Program-made: the position numbers and the translations under genes | Assembly (NCBI GenBank): GCA_024278755.1 | Contig: JAJRSO010000009.1 | Coordinates: 1-48,886 of the forward strand | DNA length: 48,886 bases | Direction of reading: 5' to 3' | From: Calditrichota bacterium | GTDB lineage: Bacteria > Calditrichota > Calditrichia > Calditrichales > Calditrichaceae | Part shown: piece after piece, positions 9,596-18,402 of the stretch | How positions within the stretch are numbered: position 1 is the first letter of the stretch | Layout: every line of letters starts with the position of its first letter | Notes under the pieces: model-generated | The model's database searches: none | The model's input: only the letters and a program-made list of their open reading frames with translations | What the model was told of the DNA's origin: nothing

Positions 9596-10413
9596 AATTT
9601 TTATCCATCGTTCAACTCACCTTTCGAGAATCCCTTGCTAAAAAAACCTTTATAGCTTTTATGGGCATTTCTACCTTTATCTGCCTGCTTTTTATTTTTG
9701 CTTTAAATGTGGATATCGTAGATGGAATGCAATCCGGCCTTTCCATTTTCGGGAAAGAGGTATCAAACCAAATTGATTTAACGAAAATCATTTATGGAAT
9801 TGAGGGCGGTCTTTCGGTGCTGCTTTACACGGCCGGTATTTTTTTATCGCTTTTTGCCACCAGCAATCTGATTCCTACGCTATTAAAACCGGGATTTGTG
9901 GACCTGTTTATCAGCAAGCCGGTGAGCCGCTTTCAGATTTTAAGCGGACGTTTTCTCGGTTCGATTTTAATTGTGGCGCTCAATATTTTTTATCTCGTTA
10001 TTTTTTCAGGACTGATTTTATCCATTAAAACCGGTATCTGGAATTTTGGCTTTTTATGGGCGGCCGTAATTATTGTACTGAGTTTTTTAGTGCTCTTTTC
10101 GCTGATGACCTTTTTAAGCGTAATTAGTAAAAACGGTCCGCTCTCGCTAATGGTTACCTATCTCATCCTGTTTTTCAGTCCACTTCTCTTAGCGCGGGAC
10201 AAAATTTACGCTCTGCTTTCGTCCAAATATTTCGGTTATTTTTTCGACGGTTTATATTATGCGCTTCCCAAGACGGCGGAAATGGGTGCGATAACACAGT
10301 TTCTGGCGCGCGGCGTACCGATTGATTCCTGGATGCCGCTCTGGTCGTCTCTGCTGTTTGCGGTCGTTATGCTGGGATTATCCGGCTATATTTTTCAGAG
10401 AAAAAGTTTTTAG
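9592..10413 (+). CDS. ABC transporter permease (ABC-2/NosY-like)
   Basis: A 273-aa integral membrane protein with about six hydrophobic segments, starting with one near residues 22-40 and ending near 250-268. It follows the ATPase with a 4-base ATGA overlap, so it is the membrane half of the same transporter. The arrangement (loop with a charged region after TM1, then FVDLFISKPVSRFQIL near residue 103, similar to LxxPVSR in ABC-2 permeases) fits the ABC-2 exporter type. It is followed nine bases later by a lipoprotein gene. It ends in TAG. Confidence 0.87.
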   Translation: MKFLSIVQLTFRESLAKKTFIAFMGISTFICLLFIFALNVDIVDGMQSGLSIFGKEVSNQIDLTKIIYGIEGGLSVLLYTAGIFLSLFATSNLIPTLLKPGFVDLFISKPVSRFQILSGRFLGSILIVALNIFYLVIFSGLILSIKTGIWNFGFLWAAVIIVLSFLVLFSLMTFLSVISKNGPLSLMVTYLILFFSPLLLARDKIYALLSSKYFGYFFDGLYYALPKTAEMGAITQFLARGVPIDSWMPLWSSLLFAVVMLGLSGYIFQRKSF

Positions 10414-10422
10414 GAGGGTAAG

Positions 10423-11406
10423 ATGAACAGACAACTTAAAAGACTATTTACAATACTGGCGGTAATGCTGATATTGGCCGGCTGCGCCAATGAGCAAAAG
10501 CAGGCGCTTTCCGGGCAGATGAAACAACAAATTGCCCTGTTGCCGCAAGACGCCGGGATTTATGCCTATATCAATGTGAAACGCCTGCATAATGCTTCGT
10601 TCTCTCATATTTTTATTGATTCGGCCCGCAAACAAATTATGAATAATCCGGAATTTTTAGAACTGGTCGAACAAACAGGATTAGACCCGGAAAAAGATAT
10701 CCGCGAGGTTTATTTTGCGCTCAAACCGGGATCATCCAAAGAAAAACCGCTGGGCCTCATCGTAGCCGGCGGGGATTTTGAACCGCAAAAAATAACCGAT
10801 TTTCTGAAGAAGAAAGATAAACATAAAAAGATTCTCACGGAAAACTATAAAGAAAAAACGCTTTATTATATCAAAGAAAATGCGCCCGGATTTTGTTTTA
10901 TCGACGCACATACCGTTGTTGCCGGAAATTTGGATCAGGTAAAAAGATGGATTGATCGCCAGGAAGCAGGGGGCAGCGTTGCGGCGAATAAGGATTTGTT
11001 AAGCCAGGTACAGAAGATGAAATATGGTAACGGCCTGTGGCTAAACGTAATTCCTGCCGCCTGGCAGGAAATGCTGAAAACCAAAGATTTAAAAAAATTC
11101 AATGGGCTGAAAAAACTACGGGGAATACGCATTTCGATGGACATTACCGATCAGGTAATGCTTTCGGCTAACGGTGGTTTTGTAAAAGAGGAAGACGCGC
11201 AGCTTTTTAGCGACGCCTTTAAAGGACTTATTGCCGCCGGTAAATTGTCGGTAAGCGATGAGCGGGAAATCGTTGATATTTTGAATAAAGTCGACGTAAA
11301 AACGACGGGCAACGAAATTTCGATTGATTTTAAAATGAGCGGAAAAGAAGTGCGAAAATTGCTGGAAAAAAAGAAAAAACTACGCCGCAAAATGATGCCG
11401 GTTTAA
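10423..11406 (+). CDS. Lipoprotein of ABC operon, DUF3352-like
   Basis: A 327-aa lipoprotein with lipobox LILAGC (Cys21) and a GGAGGG ribosome site nine bases after the permease stop. The body, from LLPQDAGIYAYINVKRL on, resembles the DUF3352-type envelope proteins that begin with a 'lLP.da..y..v' strand followed by helices, but this assignment is by eye. The C-terminus is strongly basic (KKKKLRRK). The operon with an ABC-2 exporter suggests a role at the cell surface or in export, but no reaction can be assigned. A strong terminator follows at 11419. Confidence 0.8.
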   Translation: MNRQLKRLFTILAVMLILAGCANEQKQALSGQMKQQIALLPQDAGIYAYINVKRLHNASFSHIFIDSARKQIMNNPEFLELVEQTGLDPEKDIREVYFALKPGSSKEKPLGLIVAGGDFEPQKITDFLKKKDKHKKILTENYKEKTLYYIKENAPGFCFIDAHTVVAGNLDQVKRWIDRQEAGGSVAANKDLLSQVQKMKYGNGLWLNVIPAAWQEMLKTKDLKKFNGLKKLRGIRISMDITDQVMLSANGGFVKEEDAQLFSDAFKGLIAAGKLSVSDEREIVDILNKVDVKTTGNEISIDFKMSGKEVRKLLEKKKKLRRKMMPV

Positions 11407-11418
11407 TTTAATTTTTGA

Positions 11419-11453
11419 AACCTTCCGGGTTTAATAGACCCGGAAGGTTTTTT
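11419..11453 (+). terminator. Rho-independent terminator of ABC operon
   Basis: A perfect 12-bp stem: AACCTTCCGGGT (11419-11430) pairs with ACCCGGAAGGTT (11438-11449) around a 7-base loop, followed by a T run. It lies 13 bases after the lipoprotein stop. The same CCTTCCGGG stem occurs at 15043-15073. Confidence 0.9.
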
Positions 11454-11645
11454 CTTACCTCCCCTCCGCTTTATAGCTTCATCCGTGAAAATTCGTGGCA
11501 AATTTTTTAAAGTAAATTTCCCATATAAAGCAACGTAGCACCAATTTTCTTTGCTAAATCCTTTTTCTCCGTTGGTTCGCATCTTTTAAGTTTTTATATT
11601 AGTTCCGTTCAGGGATTCATCTATACGTTCTATTTTGGAGGAAAA

Positions 11646-13169
11646 ATGAGTATTGTTTTGTCCGGAAGCGGATTGACCATTGATAAACTTGTACAAATTG
11701 CCCGGCATAATGAACCGGTAGAACTGCATCCTCAGGCGTTGAAACGCATTAAAACCTGCCGGACGATGCTGGAAAAAAAGATAGCGGCCCACGAAATAAT
11801 GTATGGCGTCAATACGGGAATCGGGGAGTTTTCCGAAATTGTACTGGATGACGATCAGGTTAAAAAATTTCAGAAATATCTGATATATAACCATGCCGCC
11901 GGAATCGGAGACCCCGCTCCTATCGAATATGTCCGCGGCGCGATGGCCGGACGCATTAACGTGCATGCCCACGGACGTTCCGGCTGCCGTCCGGAAATTA
12001 CGTTGACTCTGCTGGAAATGCTCAATAAAGGCGTAACGCCGGTGGTCTGCCAAAAAGGATCCGTTGGCGCATCCGGTGATTTGGCGCCCATGTCTCAGAT
12101 TGCCCTGCTGCTGATGGGCGAGGGCGAAGCCTTTTACCGGGGTGAACGGATGCCCGGAAAAGAAGCGATGGATAAAGCCGGCATTGCCATTCCGGGATTG
12201 GAAGCGCGGGACGGCCTGGCCACCATTAACGGCTCGAATCTGCTTACGGCCATGAGCGCCCTTCATCTGTATGATATGAAACGATTGTTAAAACAGGCGG
12301 AGATTGCCGCGGCCATGTCCCTCGAAGCGCTGCTGGCCAATATGAAGCCGTACGACCGCCGGCTACATGAAGAACGGGGGTTTAGCGGCGCCGTGCAGAG
12401 TGCGCTTTCCATCAAAAAATGCGTCCAGGGGAGCGACCTGTTAAACGGGAAAATCAAACAAAAAGTACAGGATGCCTATTCCATGCGTTCCACACCGCAG
12501 GTGATTGGCACGGCGCATGACGCTGTAAACTATGCCCAAAGCCAGGTAGAAATCGAACTGAACGGTGTGGGCGATAATCCGGTTTTTCTGGTAGAAGAAA
12601 ATGAAACCTTAACCGGCGCGAATTTTCAGGGCTCTCCGGTTGCCTTACCGATGGATATGGCCGGGGCCGCGGTTACCATGGTTTGTGTCCTTTCGGAACG
12701 ACGAATGAATCGGCTAAATAATCCGGCCTTAAGCATGGGACTACCGCCGTTTCTTACAAAAGGCGCGGGTATGTTTTCGGGAATGATGCTCAGCCAGTAC
12801 ACGGCCGATTCGTTGATTGTTGAACAACGGATTTTATCGGCGCCGGCTTCCATTCAGTCGATTCCGGCGGCGGCGGATCAGGAAGATTTTGTTTCGATGG
12901 GTATGAACACGGCCATTAAAAATAAACAGATTCTGGAAAACGCGTACGGAATTATCGGCATTGAATTTATGGCGGCCGCTCAAGCGCTGGATTTACGGGA
13001 TCACACGCCGGGCAAGGGCGTGCAAAAAGCAAAAGCGGTGATTCGCCAATATGTGGACTATCTCGATGTGGATCGTCCGCTACATGTGGATCACACACAA
13101 ATGCAAAAGCTGGTGCGTTCTGCCGAAATTTTAGAAGAGGTGGAAAATGAAATCGGAAGCCTTAGTTAA
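11646..13169 (+). CDS. hutH: Histidine ammonia-lyase
   Basis: A 507-aa aromatic amino acid ammonia-lyase. The MIO cofactor-forming Ala-Ser-Gly is in GSVGASGDLAPMS (ASG at 142-144), and Tyr53 in YGVNTGIG is the usual catalytic base. Glu in IGIEFMAAAQALD favours a histidine lyase, since phenylalanine and tyrosine lyases carry Gln there; the NHAAGIG segment also fits HALs. It would convert histidine to urocanate. No hutU, hutI or hutG lies nearby, so it may not work in the classic Hut pathway, and a related aminomutase activity cannot be excluded. ATG 11646 has GGAGG five bases upstream. The next gene overlaps its 3' end by 23 bases. Confidence 0.9.
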   Translation: MSIVLSGSGLTIDKLVQIARHNEPVELHPQALKRIKTCRTMLEKKIAAHEIMYGVNTGIGEFSEIVLDDDQVKKFQKYLIYNHAAGIGDPAPIEYVRGAMAGRINVHAHGRSGCRPEITLTLLEMLNKGVTPVVCQKGSVGASGDLAPMSQIALLLMGEGEAFYRGERMPGKEAMDKAGIAIPGLEARDGLATINGSNLLTAMSALHLYDMKRLLKQAEIAAAMSLEALLANMKPYDRRLHEERGFSGAVQSALSIKKCVQGSDLLNGKIKQKVQDAYSMRSTPQVIGTAHDAVNYAQSQVEIELNGVGDNPVFLVEENETLTGANFQGSPVALPMDMAGAAVTMVCVLSERRMNRLNNPALSMGLPPFLTKGAGMFSGMMLSQYTADSLIVEQRILSAPASIQSIPAAADQEDFVSMGMNTAIKNKQILENAYGIIGIEFMAAAQALDLRDHTPGKGVQKAKAVIRQYVDYLDVDRPLHVDHTQMQKLVRSAEILEEVENEIGSLS

Positions 13170-14280
13170 GCAAATCAAAAAACCATTTTCCTGGGTAGGC
13201 GCAGGAATTTTACTGTTCGTTTTTGTTATTGCCTGCGAACCGCTGGTCTATGATTTTGATTCCACGGAAGATGCCGTTTCGTATCAGGCGCAAAAAATAA
13301 GCGCCCTGCCTGCTACGGCAGACACGCTGACCATTATGACCTGGAACATTCGCTTTGGGGCGGGACGCTTACCCTGGTTTGGGGACGCCTGCGGCGAGCG
13401 GGTGATTCTGACAGAGAATGAAGTAAAAACAAATCTGCGCCGGATTGCCGATGAAATTAATGAAATTCAACCCGATATTCTGTTTTTGCAAGAAGTGGAC
13501 GTGCAATCCAAACGCACAGCGTATATTGATGAAATGCAGTGGCTTCTGGATCATACCGATCTGAATTACGGCGCCTTTGCTTCCATCTGGCACGCCCAGT
13601 TTATTCCCTCGGACGGGCTGGGGCGGATGAACCTCGGAACGGCCATTCTTTCGCGCTGGCCGTTAAAAAACATGGAGCGTATTGCCTTGCCGCTGCGCTC
13701 GGACCAGGACGCCTTAACTCAGATGTTTTACCTGCGGCGCTGTATTGTAAAAGCGCGGGTTGAAATACCGGAAGCGGATAAAATATATGCGGTTGGCGTT
13801 CACACGGCGGCATTTTCCACGGATGACACCAAACGGAAACACATTCAACGTTTTTTTAAAGAACTAAATGAATTAGATGACGCCGGTATTTGGTTTGTTG
13901 CCGGCGGTGATTTAAACACCCTGCCGCCGGGTTCGGATTCCACAGATTTTTGTATGGAAGACGCCTGCGGCGGCGAATCCTTTCATCATGCCGGGGATAA
14001 ACCGTTTCATAAAGAAGGCAGCGATTATAGCAATGAAAGAGGATGGTTAGATGATCTGTACGGCCGTTATAATAGCGCCGTCCCATTTTATGACTATAGT
14101 TTTAATCAATCCGCCTATTTTACGCACACGACGAATCATCCGGATGGTTTCTGGAGCAGGAAATTAGATTATTTATTCAGTAATTCTTATTTTTTATATA
14201 AAAGTGATTTGACGCATCAGGAAGCAATGGGTTGTTCCGACCATGCGCCGGTATCGGTAAAATGGAGGGTACCCAGATGA
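13147..14280 (+). CDS. Exported endonuclease/exonuclease/phosphatase-family protein
   Basis: A 377-aa EEP-fold hydrolase with an N-terminal membrane/lipoprotein signal (VFVIACEP, Cys30). The family's metal and catalytic motifs are present in order: MTWNIRFG near residue 65, LQEVDV near 115, GVHTAAF near 218, GGDLNTLP near 255, KLDYLFS near 344 and SDHAPVSV near 366. The substrate may be nucleic acid, a phospholipid or a sugar phosphate; the sequence alone does not decide. The ATG lies inside the end of hutH with GAGGTGG just upstream, and the TGA stop overlaps the next ATG, so the three genes are coupled. Confidence 0.87.
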   Translation: MKSEALVKQIKKPFSWVGAGILLFVFVIACEPLVYDFDSTEDAVSYQAQKISALPATADTLTIMTWNIRFGAGRLPWFGDACGERVILTENEVKTNLRRIADEINEIQPDILFLQEVDVQSKRTAYIDEMQWLLDHTDLNYGAFASIWHAQFIPSDGLGRMNLGTAILSRWPLKNMERIALPLRSDQDALTQMFYLRRCIVKARVEIPEADKIYAVGVHTAAFSTDDTKRKHIQRFFKELNELDDAGIWFVAGGDLNTLPPGSDSTDFCMEDACGGESFHHAGDKPFHKEGSDYSNERGWLDDLYGRYNSAVPFYDYSFNQSAYFTHTTNHPDGFWSRKLDYLFSNSYFLYKSDLTHQEAMGCSDHAPVSVKWRVPR

Positions 14281-15035
14281 GCGGGATAAGAAAAACGGCC
14301 GGATATATTTTTTTACTGTTACTACTTTTAATTCCTCTACAAGCGCAGAATATAAAAAATAATGTTTATGAATTAAATAAGGGAGAAAAAGAAATTGGTG
14401 TTTTGGCGCCTTTTCGTCTGGCAATAACCGATTCAGTAGAAGTTTCCGCGCACCCGCTGTTGTTTTTGTTGGCCCCCAATATAAAAATGAGATTAAAAAA
14501 CCAATCTTTCCGGGGCTTTGACTGGGCCAGTGAACACGGTCTTTTTTGTCCTACTATTTTACTGCGTTTACTGGCTCGAAAAGGCACTGGCGGTTTTATT
14601 TCTCCGGAGTTTGCCATCCCTCCCATGATTGCTGTTTATAATGGGTTTGTATTTTCAAAAAAAATAGGGGAACAGCAGAGGGTTTCTCTATCGGCTGGCG
14701 TCAGTTATGCGTTAAGAGCCGGCAGTTTGAATAAACGGGTCAGTATTGATTTGCCGTTTATTTATCCGCGGTTGGCGGTCTTTTTTTCCAATTATCAGAT
14801 ACGGGCCGCTCTGGAATACAACGGCGTTTTTTCACAACGCTGGAGCATGGCATTTTCGGTGGATGGCTTTTCGGCGGAAGATTTCGCGTTGGAAAACAAA
14901 GCGTATATTGCCTGGAGCAGCAAAGGAAAAACGCATGTGCGGGCGGGGTACTATCTCAGTTATGCCCGTTATCCCTTTGGCGTGCAGGCCCATTTAATTG
15001 TGCCGGTGCTGGATGTGGTGTGGCGCTTTAAATAA
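14277..15035 (+). CDS. Predicted outer-membrane protein
   Basis: A 252-aa protein with a clear signal peptide (FLLLLLLIPLQAQ). Alternating hydrophobic strands and the C-terminal pattern LDVVWRFK, ending in an aromatic near the terminus, suggest an outer-membrane beta-barrel of roughly 10-12 strands. I do not recognise a named family. I chose ATG 14277 rather than earlier in-frame starts because GGAGGG lies seven bases ahead and the ATG overlaps the stop of the EEP gene (ATGA). It probably belongs with that exported hydrolase. Confidence 0.72.
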   Translation: MSGIRKTAGYIFLLLLLLIPLQAQNIKNNVYELNKGEKEIGVLAPFRLAITDSVEVSAHPLLFLLAPNIKMRLKNQSFRGFDWASEHGLFCPTILLRLLARKGTGGFISPEFAIPPMIAVYNGFVFSKKIGEQQRVSLSAGVSYALRAGSLNKRVSIDLPFIYPRLAVFFSNYQIRAALEYNGVFSQRWSMAFSVDGFSAEDFALENKAYIAWSSKGKTHVRAGYYLSYARYPFGVQAHLIVPVLDVVWRFK

Positions 15036-15042
15036 AATGAAA

Positions 15043-15073
15043 GACCTTCCGGGCTTTTTAAACCCGGAAGGTC
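15043..15073. terminator. Convergent terminator hairpin
   Basis: Perfect 11-bp stem: GACCTTCCGGG (15043-15053) with CCCGGAAGGTC (15063-15073), loop CTTTTTAAA. It lies between two convergent genes and shares its stem with the terminator at 11419. The T-rich tail is better on the minus strand (TTTCATTTTATTT), so it may serve both directions. Confidence 0.75.
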
Positions 15074-15082
15074 AGATAAAAC

Positions 15083-16237
15083 CTAAAATTTTTTCAGTAA
15101 TTCTTTTACCGCATCTTTATGCACCAAAAAGGTCAGCATCTTCAGTTTCACAAAATCATCCCTGAAAAAATAATAACCGGAATATTTTCCGTAGCGGGAA
15201 CTGGAACCGGAATCTTTGATCAAAAACCAATCGTGCCCGTCTTTCTGCGTGAAACCGATTAAATGAATCCCATGATCGTCCCCGGTGGTTTTGTTATAAA
15301 TGCGGAATTCCCGCGAATACTGGTTAATGGCCTCCTGCGGCAAATCCCAGGGAACCACAATGGCGATATCTTCCCAACCGTATTTCCCCGGTTCGCTTAC
15401 ATCGCCGCCGATAACCATGGAATAACCGCGTGTAATGGCCGATTTTATGGCCGTATAAAAATCATCCAGGGGGACGTTGTGATACGCTTTGGAATGCCAG
15501 TAATTATCAGGCGCTTCGTATTCGGCCATGGTGTAAAAACTATCTTTAAGCGTAGACATAAATCCCACGTAGTCATCCGGATTGATCCCGCACACATCGT
15601 CCCGAAATGCTTTTGGTGTGTAGGCGCGCCCCTCATACACAAATTTTTCCGCCGGCCGGCCGATGTATTTATCCATAATGGCGCGAATGGATTTTATGGC
15701 GATGGTTTCGTCCCAGTAACCGTGTTTTTTGATAAACTTCAGGTAGTCGTTCATTTCAGCAAACATGGCTTCGTGATTGTGCCGGGTTTCACCATTCAGC
15801 AGGCCGCTGTAAACGTTTTCGGGCATCATACCATATTTTTTTATTTTTAACAAAACCGCATTGGATTCCGACCCTTCGCCAAAATGCGAATCGCCTTTTT
15901 CCCGAACAAAGCGGCGCACTTTTTCCACATAGTCCCAGTAGGCAAAATAGATTTCAGAGAGTTTTACTTTTTTGTGATGCAGGCGAAATATTTCTGATTC
16001 CAGAAATGACGTAGTGGAAAAAGACCAGCAGGTTCCGGTGGTGTCTTGATGCGTGGCGGGGAAAGCGAAAACACGGTTAAAATCCTCCAGAGCCGGCTTT
16101 GGGATTTTAGAGAAATCACCGGTTAAAATGGTGCGTTCGCGATCCCAGATAAATTTTTTCTGATATTCGGCCTTATCCTGAGCAAATAAGATGCCCGTTA
16201 AAAATAAAATTAAAAGTAAAAAAGTAATCCGTTTCAT
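15083..16237 (-). CDS. Exported papain-like (C1B) cysteine peptidase
   Basis: A 384-aa protein with a signal peptide (ITFLLLILFLTGILFAQ), then a papain-fold domain like aminopeptidase C/bleomycin hydrolase. The catalytic Cys is in TGTCWSFSTTSFLE near residue 71, with an upstream Gln (HQDTTGTCW), and the His is in DDHGIHLIGF near 320. The third residue, normally Asn in KNSWG, is Asp here: LIKDSGSS. The tail (GYYFFRDDFVKLKMLTFLVHKDA) matches C1B family ends. It should cut peptides outside the cytoplasm, unlike the cytosolic bleomycin hydrolases. Start ATG 16237 is preceded by AAAGG; an upstream TTG in frame is less likely. It ends in TAG. Confidence 0.87.
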   Translation of the reverse strand: MKRITFLLLILFLTGILFAQDKAEYQKKFIWDRERTILTGDFSKIPKPALEDFNRVFAFPATHQDTTGTCWSFSTTSFLESEIFRLHHKKVKLSEIYFAYWDYVEKVRRFVREKGDSHFGEGSESNAVLLKIKKYGMMPENVYSGLLNGETRHNHEAMFAEMNDYLKFIKKHGYWDETIAIKSIRAIMDKYIGRPAEKFVYEGRAYTPKAFRDDVCGINPDDYVGFMSTLKDSFYTMAEYEAPDNYWHSKAYHNVPLDDFYTAIKSAITRGYSMVIGGDVSEPGKYGWEDIAIVVPWDLPQEAINQYSREFRIYNKTTGDDHGIHLIGFTQKDGHDWFLIKDSGSSSRYGKYSGYYFFRDDFVKLKMLTFLVHKDAVKELLKKF

Positions 16238-16380
16238 GTGCAATCCTTTGTTTTGGTTAAAAAAATATTTCAGTAATATACCAAAACAATTTTATCGGAG
16301 CAAAACGGCGACAGAATAATCCTTGCTCCTTTCCGGCTATGAGATTATATTTCGTTTTATTTGGTAATAAAGGAGATTGT

Positions 16381-16908
16381 ATGCCGGAAGACACGATGTG
16401 GAGTAACATTTTTAAGCATACGCAAAAAAAAGAAAGAAGCACGCTTTCCGTTTTAAAAAAGGTTCCGATTTTTGTGGATTTGAACAGCCGTGAATTACGA
16501 GCCATGGAACGTATTTTACATCGACGGACCTATAATGACGGCGAGATTATTTTTAATGAAAACGAACCCGGCGCCGGGATGTATATTATTGAAAGCGGAA
16601 AAGTTTTCATAAAGGTAGGTAAGGCCGAAAAAGTGCTGGCCGTTTTATCCAATGGCGATTTTTTCGGTGAAATGGCGCTGTTGCTGGAATCGCCGCGAAC
16701 AGCGTCGGCAGTAGCGAGAGGACCGCTTAAAATGTTGGGATTTTTTCAGCCGGATTTATTTCATTTAATGGAAACCAACCCTAAAACCGGAAATAAAATT
16801 TTAAGGCGGTTGGCCCAGATGATTGCCGAACGCTTGCGTCAGACCACGCTGGAAAACAGTGAACTAAAAAATCAAATATCCAAATACGAGGCTAACTCGG
16901 ATGAATAA
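16381..16908 (+). CDS. Cyclic-nucleotide-binding domain protein without DNA-binding domain
   Basis: A 175-aa protein made of one cNMP-binding beta-roll: IFVDLNSREL at the start, NENEPGAGMYIIESGKVFI, then the phosphate-binding cassette GDFFGEMALLLESPRTASAVA with the Arg that contacts cyclic nucleotide. After it there is only a helical tail (LRRLAQMIAERLRQT), with no helix-turn-helix, so it is not a CRP-type transcription factor. It overlaps the following AI-2E-type permease by eight bases and may sense a nucleotide signal for that operon. ATG 16381 has AAAGGAG ahead; the in-frame upstream start at 16339 does not. Confidence 0.88.
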   Translation: MPEDTMWSNIFKHTQKKERSTLSVLKKVPIFVDLNSRELRAMERILHRRTYNDGEIIFNENEPGAGMYIIESGKVFIKVGKAEKVLAVLSNGDFFGEMALLLESPRTASAVARGPLKMLGFFQPDLFHLMETNPKTGNKILRRLAQMIAERLRQTTLENSELKNQISKYEANSDE

Positions 16909-17947
16909 AGACACTTCGATAGCTCGTTTTTTTAAACTGGTTGTTCTGATTCTGATTTTAGCGGTCAGCGGTTGGCTTCTGGTCTCTATCAGCTCTACAA
17001 TTACGATTCTGATTATTGCCGCATTAATTGCCTATATTCTGGATCCGGTTGCCAGTTATTTTGAATACCGGGGGCTTTCCCGAACGCAGGCCACAATAGT
17101 TATTTTTCTGCTTATTGCTGTGATTGTTGCCATCTTTATGTCCTTTCTTTTACCGTTGGTTGTGCACGAAATAAAATCAATCGAGCAGAATCTCGGTTCC
17201 GGAGCATCCAGCGCGTTTTTTAGTAAAATGGAAACCTGGATAACCGATCAAATTCCGTTTATAACCAAAGAAAATCTGGCTTTGCAGGAACATCTGAAAG
17301 ATTTGGTTCAAAATCTTTCCAATTCATTTTTTTCCATTGTCGGCAGTATGGTTTCGTTAATTACTACTATGGTAATTATTCCCTTTGCGGTTTTTTTCTT
17401 GTTAAAAGATGGTCCGCACATGAAAAAGGGACTGATCAGTATGATGCCGAACCGATATTTTGAGCTTGTTTTAAGCCTTCTTTATAAAACCGATCAACAA
17501 CTGGGCGGTTATTTACGCGGGCAGTTTTTTGATGCGGTTATCATTGGTCTTTTATCCACCACAGCGCTTTGGATTTTGCAGGTGCCGTATTTTATTTTAA
17601 TCGGATTGTTTGCCGGACTGGCTAATATGATTCCTTATGTTGGCCCGGCAGCGGGAGCGATTACAGCGATTTTAGTAGTGGCTTTTAACGGAGGCGGCGG
17701 ACAGCAAATTGCTTTTGTTGCCATCGCTTTTGCCATTGTACAACTTTTGGACAATGTATTGGTACAACCTCTTGTTGTGGCTAAAAGCGTGGATTTGCAT
17801 CCGCTGATTATTATTTTTGCGGTCATCATCGGCGGGCAGTTTTTTGGAATTCTCGGTATGCTACTGGCCGTCCCGGTAGCGGGAATGATTAAGGTGCTAA
17901 GCCGGGAACTTTATTCCAGCGTCAAGCACTATAGCACATTACAGTAA
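16901..17947 (+). CDS. AI-2E family transporter (PerM/TqsA-like)
   Basis: A 348-aa membrane protein with the layout of the AI-2E/PerM family: two or three TM helices at the N-terminus (residues about 10-85), a soluble segment of about 70 residues, then a cluster of TM helices. It carries the conserved region FAGLANMIPYVGPAAGAI near residue 240 and ends with GGQFFGILGMLLAVPVAGMIKVL. Family members export quorum signals or act as Na+(Li+)/H+ antiporters, so the substrate is open. It overlaps the end of the cNMP-binding gene and is followed 29 bases later by a small membrane protein gene. Confidence 0.9.
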   Translation: MNKDTSIARFFKLVVLILILAVSGWLLVSISSTITILIIAALIAYILDPVASYFEYRGLSRTQATIVIFLLIAVIVAIFMSFLLPLVVHEIKSIEQNLGSGASSAFFSKMETWITDQIPFITKENLALQEHLKDLVQNLSNSFFSIVGSMVSLITTMVIIPFAVFFLLKDGPHMKKGLISMMPNRYFELVLSLLYKTDQQLGGYLRGQFFDAVIIGLLSTTALWILQVPYFILIGLFAGLANMIPYVGPAAGAITAILVVAFNGGGGQQIAFVAIAFAIVQLLDNVLVQPLVVAKSVDLHPLIIIFAVIIGGQFFGILGMLLAVPVAGMIKVLSRELYSSVKHYSTLQ

Positions 17948-17976
17948 TGGTAAAATTAAAAAAAAGATTTTAAGAA

Positions 17977-18372
17977 ATGGATAAGACACAGTCAGATAAA
18001 CTCTATCAGATGGCCCCAATCCTGGCCTTTGTGGTCGGATATTTTTTCTTTCATTTGTTCGACTGGATGGAAGCTTCGCAGGTTATTGGTGCTGTCTGGA
18101 TCAGCTTAGCCGCGTTTCTGTTTTTGGCAACAGATTTAAAAATGGAACACAAAGGCAAAGCAAATTTTAAAACGCTTAACTTTTATTCCGGTCTGTTAAC
18201 GCTGATATCCATTGTTATATTAGCGCAAGGGGTTATCCACTGGAATCGTTTGCTACCTCTTATTTACCGGATGGGTATTTTTGCGCTATTGCTGATCCTG
18301 TTTTTCTTTAGTCTGTTTAGAGGAATGCGGATACAGATGGAGTTAAAAGCAATGATTGAACAAATAAAATAA
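17977..18372 (+). CDS. Small membrane protein, four predicted TM helices
   Basis: A 131-aa hydrophobic protein with four likely TM helices (about residues 13-29, 36-52, 69-86 and 94-112) and a charged C-terminal helix. I recognise no family. It follows the AI-2E-type permease by 29 bases and precedes the dUTPase gene by 30 bases on the same strand, so it is probably co-transcribed. The ribosome site is weak (AAGAA). Confidence 0.65.
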   Translation: MDKTQSDKLYQMAPILAFVVGYFFFHLFDWMEASQVIGAVWISLAAFLFLATDLKMEHKGKANFKTLNFYSGLLTLISIVILAQGVIHWNRLLPLIYRMGIFALLLILFFFSLFRGMRIQMELKAMIEQIK

Positions 18373-18402
18373 TATAAATGGTAAAAAAATGGTGGAGTTT
18401 AA

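Noticed and set aside
16381-16908. CRP-type transcription factor
   Set aside because: The protein ends after the cyclic-nucleotide-binding domain and a short helix; there is no helix-turn-helix domain.
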